64,000 nt of DNA from Rhodobacteraceae bacterium QY30 (GTDB lineage Bacteria > Pseudomonadota > Alphaproteobacteria > Rhodobacterales > Rhodobacteraceae). The stretch spans positions 806,001-870,000 of the forward strand of contig CP023454.1 of NCBI GenBank assembly GCA_002356635.1. The letters are read 5' to 3'. The position numbers and the translations under genes were made by a program. Numbering within the stretch: the stretch's first letter is position 1; the number at the start of each line of letters is the position of its first letter. Shown here in pieces: positions 45,326 through 55,328 of the stretch. The notes beneath the pieces are model-generated. The model was not told where the DNA came from, searched no databases, and worked only from the letters and a program-made list of their open reading frames with translations.

Positions 45326-45344
45326 AAAACGGCCACGCCGTTTC
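45326..45344 (+). terminator. Hairpin terminator after the DUF6522-like gene
   Basis: AAACGGC (45327-45333) pairs perfectly with GCCGTTT (45337-45343) around a CAC loop, ending in TTT. It lies 31 bp after the stop of the upstream gene. Confidence 0.55.
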
Positions 45345-45404
45345 AGCATCCCGGGTCGCAGACGGCCAACCTGCTGCAATGTCAGCATAAAAACGGATGC
45401 TAGA

Positions 45405-45737
45405 ATGAACTTCAAGACCACTCTTTTCGCAGCTGCCCTTCCCCTGTTGCTGGCCGCGCCGGCCCAGGCCGAGGATCTGACCTTCACGCTGATCAACCGC
45501 ACCTCGCAGGTCCTGACGCATTTCCACACGTCGCCCGTGGGGGTGAACGACTGGGAAGAAGACGTGTTCGGCGATCAGGTGTTGAACCCCGGCGAGTCGA
45601 TCGAGCTGACCATCGCCGATGGCCGCAGCGTTTGCGACTATGACATGCGGTTCGGCTTCGAAGGGTCAAAAACTCTCGACACCACGGTCGACACCCAGGA
45701 TCTGTGCGAGATGGGCAGCTATACCCTTACCGAATGA
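45405..45737 (+). CDS. Small exported protein of unknown function
   Basis: A 110-residue protein with a clear signal peptide (TLFAAALPLLLAAPAQA). The mature part is a small beta-type domain: LTFTLINRTSQVLTHFHTSP, DWEEDVFGDQVLNPGESIEL and a Cys pair (VCDYDMRF, DLCEMG). Similar small periplasmic proteins in this bacterial group are often mislabelled argininosuccinate lyase in databases; nothing here supports that activity. The frame is open upstream to 45219, but the signal peptide fixes the start. Confidence 0.7.
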   Translation: MNFKTTLFAAALPLLLAAPAQAEDLTFTLINRTSQVLTHFHTSPVGVNDWEEDVFGDQVLNPGESIELTIADGRSVCDYDMRFGFEGSKTLDTTVDTQDLCEMGSYTLTE

Positions 45738-45844
45738 CCCGTTCCTGCGGTCGGCCTTCGCCGACCGCCCGCGTCCGGACGTCGGCGAACCCGGAGACTC
45801 CTGTTGAAATTATAGGCAACGGCAGTCTTTCCTCATCACGCATT

Positions 45845-45874
45845 GATGTGTAATTGCACAAACAAAATCACATC
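45845..45874. promoter_or_regulatory. Inverted repeat before gdhA
   Basis: GATGTG (45845-45850) and CACATC (45869-45874) are inverted 6-bp arms, 18 bp apart, ending 20 bp before the gdhA start in an AT-rich promoter region. They could be an operator controlling gdhA. Confidence 0.3.
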
Positions 45875-45881
45875 TGCGTAA

Positions 45882-47243
<1,362 letters not shown>

Positions 47244-47250
47244 TCTCGTT

Positions 47251-47282
47251 GTCCGTGGCCCCGTTCACCCGGGGCCACGGAC
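47251..47282. terminator. Bidirectional hairpin between gdhA and the sigma-factor gene
   Basis: A 12-bp perfect stem (47251-47262 with 47271-47282) closes an 8-base loop, 7 bp after the gdhA stop. It can serve both convergent transcripts. No strong T-run follows on either strand. Confidence 0.6.
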
Positions 47283-47326
47283 CTTCCGCCGGCGGCAGTG
47301 TCAGTCCGGGCCAAGGGCCCCGACCG

Positions 47327-48019
47327 TCATCGCAAGATGTCCAGACGCGCGATCACGCGGTCGGCCATTTGACGGCATCGGGCGCCGTCGAAGGGAAACA
47401 CCGCCTCGAACCCGCCCTTCAGCCGCGCATCCAGGGTACGGCGCAACTGGCGGCGGGCGCGGAACAGCCGGGTGCGGACCGTCACGGCATTCAGGCCCAG
47501 GTCGCGCGCAATCGCCAGAACCCGCATTCCCTCGGTTTCATGCATCAGGAACACCAGCCGCAGGTCGGGCGGCAGGTCCGAAACCGCCTCCTCCAGAAAC
47601 GTGCGAACCTCGCGCCGGGCGAAGGTGGTTTCGGTCGGTTCCTGGCCGGGAAAGTCGATGATCCGCGCTTCGGGCAGCGGCACCTCGGCCACGGTGTCAT
47701 AGGCATCATGCGGCCGCGCGGCCCGGCGGCGCATGAGGGCGGCGTTCATCAGGATCCGGGTGATCCAGGTCGCGAAACTGGCCGTGCCCTGAAACCGGTC
47801 CAGATGGCTGAAGGCGGCCAGATAGGCTTCCTGGACCAGATCCTCGGCTTCGGCATCGTTGTCGACCATGCCGCGCGCGATGCGGAACAGCCGTGGGTTC
47901 AGCCGCCGGATCAGTTCGCGCGCGGCCTGTTCGTCGTGGCTCCGCGCAGCCGTGACCAGGGCTTCGTCGGACGGCGCGTCGGGTCCGGTCTTTCGGGCGG
48001 CGTTGCGGACTGGCTGCAT
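47327..48019 (-). CDS. ECF-type RNA polymerase sigma factor
   Basis: A 230-residue ECF sigma factor. Region 2 is at about residues 45-105 (DAEAEDLVQEAYLAAFSHLD, ASFATWITRILMNAALM). Region 4 is at about 150-200 (AVSDLPPDLRLVFLMHETEGM, then LGLNAVTVRTRLFRARRQL). It ends a three-gene operon behind a cupredoxin and a DUF5602 protein. No anti-sigma factor gene is next to it. The role is unknown. Confidence 0.88.
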   Translation of the reverse strand: MQPVRNAARKTGPDAPSDEALVTAARSHDEQAARELIRRLNPRLFRIARGMVDNDAEAEDLVQEAYLAAFSHLDRFQGTASFATWITRILMNAALMRRRAARPHDAYDTVAEVPLPEARIIDFPGQEPTETTFARREVRTFLEEAVSDLPPDLRLVFLMHETEGMRVLAIARDLGLNAVTVRTRLFRARRQLRRTLDARLKGGFEAVFPFDGARCRQMADRVIARLDILR

Positions 48020-48583
48020 CTAGACCTCCACCTTCACCTGGCCCTGCTTCAGGATCACCTCGACCTGCGGGAAGGCGGCCAATGCCGCCTCGGGCAGGTC
48101 GGCGGACGCCGGGGCAGGGCCTTGCCATCCGGCGTCGGCATCGGGCCGCCCCACCACGATCCGGCCTACCATGCCGGCGTGCTCATGGGGCTGACAGTAG
48201 AAATCATACACGCCCGGCACGGTCAGGCTTATCTCGAAATGCTGGTCGGGCAGCAGAAAGTCGCTGTCCCAGGGTTCGGCCGCGTCGGGTATGCGGCGCT
48301 GGCGGTCCAGGAAGCGCGGATGATAGGCGGTCGACGTGTGGCTGTTGCCCGGGTCGCGATTGATGAACCGCAGCGTGGTCCCGGACTTCACCGCGGTCCC
48401 GATCGGGTCGAACCAGACCTGTTCGCCGCGCGATGTGCCGCGCATCGCGATCTCGATCGGCTGTCCCGCGGTCGTTCCTGCGGGCGCTTCGGCCCGCAGG
48501 ATCCGGGGGGCCGCAAGGGCGGCCAAAGCGCCGCCCCCCAGGCACAAGGCTTGCCGCCGCCGCAGCAGGAGACGCGGTTTCAC
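48020..48583 (-). CDS. Exported cupredoxin-domain protein
   Basis: A 187-residue protein with a twin-arginine-like signal (LLLRRRQALCLGGGALA). The domain is a plastocyanin/azurin-type cupredoxin. Type-1 copper ligands can be placed: His in DPGNSHTSTAYHP, and Cys, His, Met in YDFYCQPHEHAGMVG. It probably binds copper in the periplasm and carries electrons or senses redox state. It lies directly before the ECF sigma gene (stop adjoining the sigma ATG) and overlaps the DUF5602 gene by 4 bp. Confidence 0.85.
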   Translation of the reverse strand: MKPRLLLRRRQALCLGGGALAALAAPRILRAEAPAGTTAGQPIEIAMRGTSRGEQVWFDPIGTAVKSGTTLRFINRDPGNSHTSTAYHPRFLDRQRRIPDAAEPWDSDFLLPDQHFEISLTVPGVYDFYCQPHEHAGMVGRIVVGRPDADAGWQGPAPASADLPEAALAAFPQVEVILKQGQVKVEV

Positions 48584-48987
48584 TTCGCGATCCTGTCCTT
48601 GGCATCCGCGCCGTGGAACAGCACGACGTGGACGTGCGGCTTTTCCACGCCCGGATGCCCGGCGTTGTAATAGATGTCGGCGGACGAGACATCCGGCGCG
48701 CCCAGCTTCAGACCATCGTAGGCGGTGCCTTTCTGCAATTCCTCGATCGGGACCATGTAGATCGTCGCGGCCAGCTTGCCGTCGTGGTCGTATCCAAGGA
48801 ACGGCCCGGCAGGCAGGGTCGCCGGATCGACATAAAGCGTGCCGAGGCCGGGCAGGAATTCGGGCAGCTTCACAAGATCGCTGACCTTGGCATAAGGCGC
48901 CGGGGGCGGAGCCTTGTCCTGCGACAGCGCCGGAAGCGGCGCGAGGGTGCCAAGCACCAGCGCAAGGGCCAGAAGGGGACGGGTCAT
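48580..48987 (-). CDS. DUF5602-like exported protein
   Basis: A 135-residue protein with a signal peptide (LLALALVLGTLAPLPALSQ). The mature domain (LPGLGTLYVDPATLPAGPFLGYDHDGKLAATIYMVP with a closing KPHVHVVLFHG) resembles the DUF5602/TTHB210-like family of unknown function. The HVHVVLFHG end is rich in possible metal ligands. It is the first gene of the operon with the cupredoxin and ECF sigma factor. The ATG at 48987 begins the signal peptide. Confidence 0.7.
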   Translation of the reverse strand: MTRPLLALALVLGTLAPLPALSQDKAPPPAPYAKVSDLVKLPEFLPGLGTLYVDPATLPAGPFLGYDHDGKLAATIYMVPIEELQKGTAYDGLKLGAPDVSSADIYYNAGHPGVEKPHVHVVLFHGADAKDRIAK

Positions 48988-49153
48988 CGGTGGGCTCCTT
49001 TCGGGGTTAGGGGGCGGTTCCTGTCCGCCCCTCACTCCGTTGGATGCTACCGCCGCCCGAATGTTCGCCCGTGCGATGCATTTTTTTCCGGGTCCGGCGG
49101 CGCGGTGCCAAAGCCTGACCAGCGCCCAGGCGTTGTCCCGACCTCGGCCGCGC

Positions 49154-49519
49154 TCAGTCCTGCGCCTTGTCGTCAGCCGCCGCTTTCGGCACGTCCGGGG
49201 CGTTTTCGGCCCGGTCCCGGTGCAGGGCCGCGCGTCCCAGGAAAAGATAGGTGGCGGGCGTCGTCACGATGACAAGGATGCCCAGAAGCGCCTCGTGCAG
49301 GACGGGGCGGGATTCCAGCCAGGAAAACAGCAGCATTGAGGCCAGAAGGATCGCGCCCACCCCCCAGCTGGTGCCCAGTGTCGGTGCATGAAGCCGGTCG
49401 TAGAAGGACCGCAACCGCACCAGCCCGATCGTTCCCAAAAGCGCCAGGCTGCTGCCCGTTACGACAAGAACGGCGACGGGCAACGCGATCCAGAGGGGGA
49501 TTCCGGCCAGGTGGTTCAT
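49154..49519 (-). CDS. mnhG: Mrp Na+/H+ antiporter subunit G
   Basis: A 121-residue membrane protein with three transmembrane segments and the MnhG/PhaG-type segment [21 protein letters not shown]. Mrp antiporters exchange Na+ (or K+) for H+ using a complex of all subunits. It is the last gene of the operon and overlaps subunit F by 4 bp. Confidence 0.9.
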   Translation of the reverse strand: MNHLAGIPLWIALPVAVLVVTGSSLALLGTIGLVRLRSFYDRLHAPTLGTSWGVGAILLASMLLFSWLESRPVLHEALLGILVIVTTPATYLFLGRAALHRDRAENAPDVPKAAADDKAQD

Positions 49520-49797
49520 TCGATGACCTCGCCCCGCAACAGGAACTTCGCCATCGACACGGTCGTGACAAAGCCCAGCGCGCCGATCACGATGGCGGCT
49601 TCAAAAAAGAACAGGCTGCCGGTGCGCATCCCGGTGACCAGGAACAGCAGCATCGCGATGACATAAAGCGTATCAAGCCCCAGCACACGATCCTGAGCGC
49701 GCGGTCCGCGCAGAACCCGAAGCGCCGCCAGGCAGCCGGCGAAACCCAGCGTGATCTGCGCATAAAGGAAGGCTGCGGTAAGCAGGGTTTCGCTCAT
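49516..49797 (-). CDS. mnhF: Mrp Na+/H+ antiporter subunit F
   Basis: A 93-residue membrane protein with three transmembrane segments; [20 protein letters not shown] is the MnhF/PhaF signature, including the conserved Asp. It overlaps subunits E and G by 4 bp. Confidence 0.9.
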   Translation of the reverse strand: MSETLLTAAFLYAQITLGFAGCLAALRVLRGPRAQDRVLGLDTLYVIAMLLFLVTGMRTGSLFFFEAAIVIGALGFVTTVSMAKFLLRGEVIE

Positions 49798-50282
49798 TGG
49801 AAGATCTCGATCAGGGGGGCCTCGTACCGACGGCGGATTTCGTCGCGCTGGGCGGATTCGTCGATCAGGTCGAAGATATGCAGGATCAGGATGCCGCTTT
49901 CGCGGTCATGTTCGATCCAGGCGGTGCCGGGCGTGGCGGTGATGATGATCGACAGGATCGCCAGACCGGTGGGATCGCGCAGCTCCAGCGGAATGCGGAC
50001 AAACCCCGGCCTGCGGGTGCCGCGCCGTCCGTTGGTCAGGATCAGCCCCGCCACAGCAAGGTTCGACCGGAGAATGTCCGAGGGCACCACGACGCCCAGC
50101 CGCAGGATCGGGGTCCAGCGGCGGATGTGGACCCGCGCCGGGTGCAGTTCCCCCATCGCCCAGCCCGCGACCAACGCGATGGCGGTGCCCAGGACCAGAT
50201 GCCCCAGCGAAAACCGGGTGAGCAGCAACCACATGCCCAGCAGCATCAGCGACAGGATCGGGTGGGGAACCAGCCGGATCAT
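49794..50282 (-). CDS. mnhE: Mrp Na+/H+ antiporter subunit E
   Basis: A 162-residue membrane protein; two N-terminal transmembrane segments and the MnhE-type C-terminal domain ([20 protein letters not shown]). It overlaps subunits D and F by 4 bp. Confidence 0.9.
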   Translation of the reverse strand: MIRLVPHPILSLMLLGMWLLLTRFSLGHLVLGTAIALVAGWAMGELHPARVHIRRWTPILRLGVVVPSDILRSNLAVAGLILTNGRRGTRRPGFVRIPLELRDPTGLAILSIIITATPGTAWIEHDRESGILILHIFDLIDESAQRDEIRRRYEAPLIEIFQ

Positions 50283-51910
50283 GGCGCCACCTCCGGCTCT
50301 TGCGTGACGCGGGGGGCGGCCGTCATTCCCTCGAGGTAGGAGACGGGACCAAGAAGCGCGTGGGCCGTTTCATTCAGGTAGGTCATCGTGTCCTGCGCCT
50401 TCACGGTCATCACCATCCCCATGGCCACCAGCGCAATCACGGGGGCGATTTCCACCGCAAGCACGCGCGGCACGGTCACGTCCACGCCCCAGAAGGTCTG
50501 GATCCCGATCCGGATCAGACCGATCAGCGTGGCAAAGCCAGACAGCAGCAATAGGCCCATGAACCCCCAAAGCGCGTTCGGAAGCGCGACCTGGGTGTCC
50601 AGCGCGCCGGACAGGATCGCGAACTTTCCGATGAACCCCGACAGCGGCGGCAGGCCCGCCAGCACCAGAAGACAGGCGCCGAAGCAAAGGCCCAGGATGG
50701 TCATCGTGGCGGGGATCGCCAGCCCTTCTTCCTGTTGGCTGTCCTCGTCGCCTTCATCCAGGCCCCAGGCATCGGCGGTCAGCGCCAGCATGGCCGCGAT
50801 GCCGCCTTCCTCGCGGCTCATCGGTTCGATGAGCAGGAACAGCGCGCTGACGGCAAGGGTGGAGCTGACCATGTAGTAAAGCCCGCCGGACAACATCTCG
50901 GGGCTGCCGCCGGCCAACGCAAAGCCGGTCACGGCCAGCAGCGTCCCCGACGAGATCAGCACCAGATGCGCCGCCATCCGCCCCACCCCCTGCGAGGCAA
51001 GGACACCCAGCGCGCCGTAGATGACCGTCGCCATGCCGCCCGCGATCAGCACCCCGGATCCGAAACCCGCCGAGGCCCCCGCGTCCGGCCCGAAAAGCAT
51101 CAGCGCCAGGCGCATGATGACGTAGATGCCGACCTTGGTCATGATCGCGAACATCGCCGCCACCGGCGCGGCGCCCGCCATATAGGTCGTGGGCAGCCAG
51201 AAGGTCAGCGGCCAGATCCCGGCCTTGATCAGGAAGGCCAGTCCCAGCACGGCCGCGCCCGCGTGCAGAAGCGGCAGGTCGGCTTCGGGCAGCTTGGGGA
51301 TCAGCGCCGCCAGATGCGCCATGTTGAGCGTGCCGGTAACACCGTAGATCAGGCTGACCCCGATCAGGAACAGGAGCGAGGCCGTGAGGTTGATCGCGAT
51401 GTAGTGAAGCCCCGCCCGCACCCGAAGCTGTCCGGTGCCGTGCAGCAGAAGGCCGTAGGATGCGGCCAGCAGGACTTCGAAGAAGACGAACAGGTTGAAC
51501 AGGTCGCCCGTCAGGAAGGCGCCGTTCAGACCCATCAGCAGGAACTGGAACAGCGAATGGAAATGCTGGCCCTGCTTGTGCCAGCCCGCCGCCGAATAGA
51601 TCAGCGCCGGAATCGCCAGCAGCGCGACCAGCACCAGCATCATCGCCGACATCCGGTCCAGCACCAGTGCGATGCCGAAGGGCACCGCCCAATCGCCCAG
51701 CAGGTAAAAGCCGATGTCCTTGCCGCCGGCCAGGTCGTTGCCCTTGGCGCGGTTCAGAAGCTCGACCGCGACGATCAGCAGTGACACCGCCGAGGCAATG
51801 CCAAGGCCCAGTTTCGCGCGGCGTTGCCGTTCGTGGTAAAGCAGCATCAGCGCCCCGGTGACGAAGGGGATCAGGATCGGCGCGATGATCAGGTGTTCGG
51901 GCACGGGCAT
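50279..51910 (-). CDS. mnhD: Mrp Na+/H+ antiporter subunit D
   Basis: A 543-residue polytopic protein related to proton-pumping complex I subunits (NuoM/N). Segments such as ASYGLLLHGTGQLR, IKAGIWPLTFWLP and the Lys/His pairs in the membrane are typical. An acidic, Gln/Glu-rich loop (DEGDEDSQQEE) is inserted near residue 390. A longer same-strand frame to 52309 is a chance extension; the ATG at 51910 overlaps the subunit C stop (TGATG) and is the real start. Confidence 0.92.
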   Translation of the reverse strand: MPVPEHLIIAPILIPFVTGALMLLYHERQRRAKLGLGIASAVSLLIVAVELLNRAKGNDLAGGKDIGFYLLGDWAVPFGIALVLDRMSAMMLVLVALLAIPALIYSAAGWHKQGQHFHSLFQFLLMGLNGAFLTGDLFNLFVFFEVLLAASYGLLLHGTGQLRVRAGLHYIAINLTASLLFLIGVSLIYGVTGTLNMAHLAALIPKLPEADLPLLHAGAAVLGLAFLIKAGIWPLTFWLPTTYMAGAAPVAAMFAIMTKVGIYVIMRLALMLFGPDAGASAGFGSGVLIAGGMATVIYGALGVLASQGVGRMAAHLVLISSGTLLAVTGFALAGGSPEMLSGGLYYMVSSTLAVSALFLLIEPMSREEGGIAAMLALTADAWGLDEGDEDSQQEEGLAIPATMTILGLCFGACLLVLAGLPPLSGFIGKFAILSGALDTQVALPNALWGFMGLLLLSGFATLIGLIRIGIQTFWGVDVTVPRVLAVEIAPVIALVAMGMVMTVKAQDTMTYLNETAHALLGPVSYLEGMTAAPRVTQEPEVAP

Positions 51911-52257
51911 CAGGGTTCGCGCTCCTGTCCGTCGACATGGTCCGTGCCGGTCAATCCGCGCGAGGCCATCATCACCACCAGAAACAGCGCCGTGGTGGCA
52001 AAGCTGATGACGATGGCCGTCAGGACCAGCGCCTGCGGCAAGGGGTCGGCGTAGGCGTCGGGGTTGACGAAACCGCCCTTCGGCATGATCGGCGGGCGGC
52101 CGACCGTCAGTCGGCCCATCGAGAAAATGAAGAGGTTGACCGCATAGGACAACAGGCACAGCCCGATGATGACCTGAAAGGTCCGCGGCCGGAGGATCAG
52201 CCAGGTGCCCGAAGCGGCAAGGATCCCGATGGCAAGAGACAGGACCAGTTCCATCAT
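51910..52257 (-). CDS. mnhC: Mrp Na+/H+ antiporter subunit C
   Basis: A 115-residue, three-transmembrane protein related to NuoK, with the MnhC-type segment QVIIGLCLLSYAVNLFIFSMG. Its stop overlaps the subunit D start and its start overlaps subunit A/B. Confidence 0.92.
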   Translation of the reverse strand: MMELVLSLAIGILAASGTWLILRPRTFQVIIGLCLLSYAVNLFIFSMGRLTVGRPPIMPKGGFVNPDAYADPLPQALVLTAIVISFATTALFLVVMMASRGLTGTDHVDGQEREP

Positions 52258-55139
52258 TCGGCCGCCTGTTCCGAAGGTTGCGGTTCGTCCTGCGCCCGGA
52301 TGCGGGCAATGCGCAGCGACTGGTGGGCGATGGCGATCAGCATCAGGACCGTGGCCCCCACGACCAGCGCAAAGACCCCCAGGTCGAAGACCATCGCCGT
52401 GGCCACGGGAACCGGGCCGATCAGGGGCAGGGTTATGTATTGCGCATTCGCGGTCAGGAAGGGATAGCCGAACAGCCAGGCCCCCATCCCCGTGCCCCCC
52501 GCGATCAGCAACCCCGCGCCCATCCAGCGGATCGGCAGGACGATCAGCCGGGCCTCGATCCAGCGGACGTTGGTGGCGATGTATTGCACCAGAAGCCCGA
52601 TGGCCAAGGTGACTCCGGCCGAGAAACCGCCGCCGGGCAGATCATGCCCGCGGAAGAAGAAGTAGGCGGCCAGGACGATCATGACCGGGAACATCCACTG
52701 CATCAGGACCGAGGGCACGAACATCGCGTCTTTCAGGCGGGGGGCGTCGGTTGCCTGCTGGATCGGGCTTTCGGCGCTTTCGGGCGCCGGGCGGAAGCGG
52801 CGCAGAAGGGCGTAGACACTCAGCCCCACGATGGCGAGGACCGTGATCTCGCCCAGCGTGTCGAAGGCGCGGAAATCGACCAGGATCACGTTGACCACGT
52901 TGGTGCCTCCGCCTTCGTGGTAGGCGTTGCGCAGAAACCAGTCGCCGATGTTGGAGGTGGTGGGCCGCGTCATCACCACGAAGGCGACCCCGGCCATTCC
53001 CAGCCCCATGACCAGCGCAATCGCCAGATCCCGCAGGCGGCGCAGGCGGGCCGAGGCGAGGCGGTCGTCCGCGATCTCTTCCTTGCGTTTGGGTAGCCAG
53101 CGCAGGCCCAGAAGCAGAAGGACGGTCGTGGCGATTTCCACCAGAAGCTGCGTCACGGCCAGATCGGGGGCCGAGAACCAGGCGAAGGTCAGGCAGGTGA
53201 TCAGCCCGGCGCCGCCCAGCAGCACCAGCGCGGCAAAGCGGTGATACTTGGCCATCCAGGCCGCACCCATGCCGCAAAGCGCACCCACGGCCCACATCAC
53301 GGCAAAGGCCGGGTCCAGCGCGGTCAGCTGCGGTTGCGGGGCCAGGCGCATTCCGGCCCACAGCGTCGCCACCCCCGCCGCGATGGCGGCCAGCACGATC
53401 AGCCGCAACTGCGGTTGCAGCCGCTCGGTCCCCGCCAGCCGGTGCAGCACCCGCGGCCATTTCCAGCTAAGGGCCAGAAGGCTGCGTTCGAACATCTTCT
53501 GCGCCCGCAGGCGGTGCAGAAGCGGCGGCCCCTCGGGGCCGTCCGAGATGCGCATGGCGAAGGCGAAATAAAGCGCCGCCCCCAGCGCCATGGCGAGGAC
53601 GCTCATGATCATGGGAGTGTTGAAGCCGTGCCAGACCGCAATGCTGAACCAGGGTGTTTCCGGCCCCAGCACCGACTGCGCCGCCATGTTCAGAAGCGGC
53701 CCCAGCGACAGGCCCGGTACGATCCCGACCACCAGGCAGGTCAGGACCAGAAGCTCGACCGGCCGGCGCATCCAGGGGACCGGCTCATGCGGGGTTTTCG
53801 GCAGGTCCACCGGCGCGGGGCCGAAGAACACCGTCATGATGAAGCGCAGCGAATAGGCAACCGAGAAGATGCTGGCGACCAGGGCGATGTAGGGCAGGGC
53901 GTTGTCCAGCCAGGTGCCGTTGTGCCATTCGACGGCTTCGGCAAAGAACATCTCCTTGGACAGGAAGCCGTTCAGCAGCGGCACCCCCGCCATCGCGGCC
54001 GAGGCGACGATGGCCAGCGTACCGGTATAGGGCATGAGCCGCATGAGCCCGGACAGGCGGCGCATGTCGCGGGTGCCGCTTTCATGGTCGATGATCCCCG
54101 CCGCCATGAAAAGCGACGCCTTGAACACCGCATGGTTGGCGATGTGGAAGATCGCGGCGACGATGGCGCCATTGCTGCCGATCCCGGCCAGTGCCGTGAT
54201 CAGGCCCAGGTGGCTGATTGTCGAATAGGCCAGAAGGCCCTTCAGGTCATGCCGGAACAGCGCGATCAGCGCCCCGATCACCAGCGTGGCCATGCCTGTT
54301 CCGGTAACGGCGAAGAACCAGGCCCCGGTCCCGCCCAGCGCAGGCGAGAAGCGCACCAGAAGAAATACCCCGGCCTTCACCATCGTGGCCGAATGCAGGA
54401 AGGCCGATACCGGCGTTGGCGCCGCCATGGCGCCGGGCAGCCAGAAATGGAACGGGAACTGCGCCGATTTGGTGAAGGCGCCGATCAGGAACAGCCCCAG
54501 GACCACGGGATAGGTCGCATGCGCGCGGATCAGGTCGCCCGAGGCCAGCACCAGATCCAGGTCATAGCCGCCGATGATCTGCCCGATCATCAGCATCGCC
54601 GCCAGCAGGCAGATGCCCCCCAGCGCCGTCACAATCAGCGCCATCCGCGCCCCGTCGCGGGCGGCGGGGTTCTGGTACCAGTAGCCGATCAGCAGGAACG
54701 AAAGCAGGCTGGTCAGTTCCCAGAACACGACCAGCAGGATGATGTTGCCCGATACCAGCAGCCCGATCATCGACCCGGTGAAGGCCAGAAGGAAGGCGTA
54801 GAAACGCGGCACCGGATCGGTCTTCGACAGGTAGTAGCGGGCGTAGATGACGACCAGCAGGCCGATGCCCAGGACAAGGCCCACGAACATCCAGGCAAAT
54901 CCGTCGACCCGCAGGCTGAGGTTCAGGTGCAGCGCGGGGATCCAGTTGATGACCGCGCGGGGAACCCGCCCTTCCGCTACCTGCGCGTGCAGGGCGCTCA
55001 GCGCGGCAAGCCCCCCCAGCATGACCAGGGCCGCAAGCCAGGCGGCGGCGTTTCGGGAATTGACGGAAATGGTCGATGCGGCGATCGCGCCCACGAAGGG
55101 CAACAGGACAAGGATCAGGATCAGGTTCTGTTCGATCAT
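52254..55139 (-). CDS. mnhA: Mrp Na+/H+ antiporter fused subunit A/B
   Basis: A 961-residue fusion. Residues 1-~780 are subunit A (NuoL-like): WELTSLLSFLLIGYWYQ, HSATMVKAGVFLLVRFSP and KGLLAYSTISHLGLI are hallmarks. The last ~180 residues are subunit B (MnhB: FFFRGHDLPGGGFSAGVTLA). This A/B fusion is common in alphaproteobacteria (PhaAB). It starts the six-gene operon; the ATG at 55139 was chosen over the longer frame because it begins the first transmembrane segment. Confidence 0.92.
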   Translation of the reverse strand: MIEQNLILILVLLPFVGAIAASTISVNSRNAAAWLAALVMLGGLAALSALHAQVAEGRVPRAVINWIPALHLNLSLRVDGFAWMFVGLVLGIGLLVVIYARYYLSKTDPVPRFYAFLLAFTGSMIGLLVSGNIILLVVFWELTSLLSFLLIGYWYQNPAARDGARMALIVTALGGICLLAAMLMIGQIIGGYDLDLVLASGDLIRAHATYPVVLGLFLIGAFTKSAQFPFHFWLPGAMAAPTPVSAFLHSATMVKAGVFLLVRFSPALGGTGAWFFAVTGTGMATLVIGALIALFRHDLKGLLAYSTISHLGLITALAGIGSNGAIVAAIFHIANHAVFKASLFMAAGIIDHESGTRDMRRLSGLMRLMPYTGTLAIVASAAMAGVPLLNGFLSKEMFFAEAVEWHNGTWLDNALPYIALVASIFSVAYSLRFIMTVFFGPAPVDLPKTPHEPVPWMRRPVELLVLTCLVVGIVPGLSLGPLLNMAAQSVLGPETPWFSIAVWHGFNTPMIMSVLAMALGAALYFAFAMRISDGPEGPPLLHRLRAQKMFERSLLALSWKWPRVLHRLAGTERLQPQLRLIVLAAIAAGVATLWAGMRLAPQPQLTALDPAFAVMWAVGALCGMGAAWMAKYHRFAALVLLGGAGLITCLTFAWFSAPDLAVTQLLVEIATTVLLLLGLRWLPKRKEEIADDRLASARLRRLRDLAIALVMGLGMAGVAFVVMTRPTTSNIGDWFLRNAYHEGGGTNVVNVILVDFRAFDTLGEITVLAIVGLSVYALLRRFRPAPESAESPIQQATDAPRLKDAMFVPSVLMQWMFPVMIVLAAYFFFRGHDLPGGGFSAGVTLAIGLLVQYIATNVRWIEARLIVLPIRWMGAGLLIAGGTGMGAWLFGYPFLTANAQYITLPLIGPVPVATAMVFDLGVFALVVGATVLMLIAIAHQSLRIARIRAQDEPQPSEQAAE

Positions 55140-55205
55140 GCCGGGGGTCAGTCTTGTCCTGTCTGGTTTCGCAAGGTGGCGGCTGCAGTTTGATCTCGCC
55201 CGGAC

Positions 55206-55227
55206 CCGGACGCGGGCAGGCGTCCGG
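55206..55227. terminator. GC hairpin between the Mrp operon and the upstream membrane-protein gene
   Basis: An 8-bp perfect stem (55206-55213 with 55220-55227) closes a 6-base loop. It lies about 100 bp after the stop of the 502-residue membrane-protein gene on the minus strand, without a T-run. It may be a terminator or part of the Mrp leader. Confidence 0.35.
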
Positions 55228-55328
55228 TGGCCCAAGGGTCGTGACCAGAGTGAATTGCGCAGGGCGGCAAGATCAACCCCGCCCGGGATAAAATTCGCGC
55301 GGGGTCCGGCCCTTGGGGCGTTTTCCGG

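Noticed and set aside
53241-55193. Plus-strand open frame of 650 codons opposite mnhA
   Set aside because: Gln/Arg/His-rich shadow frame; mnhA is complete.
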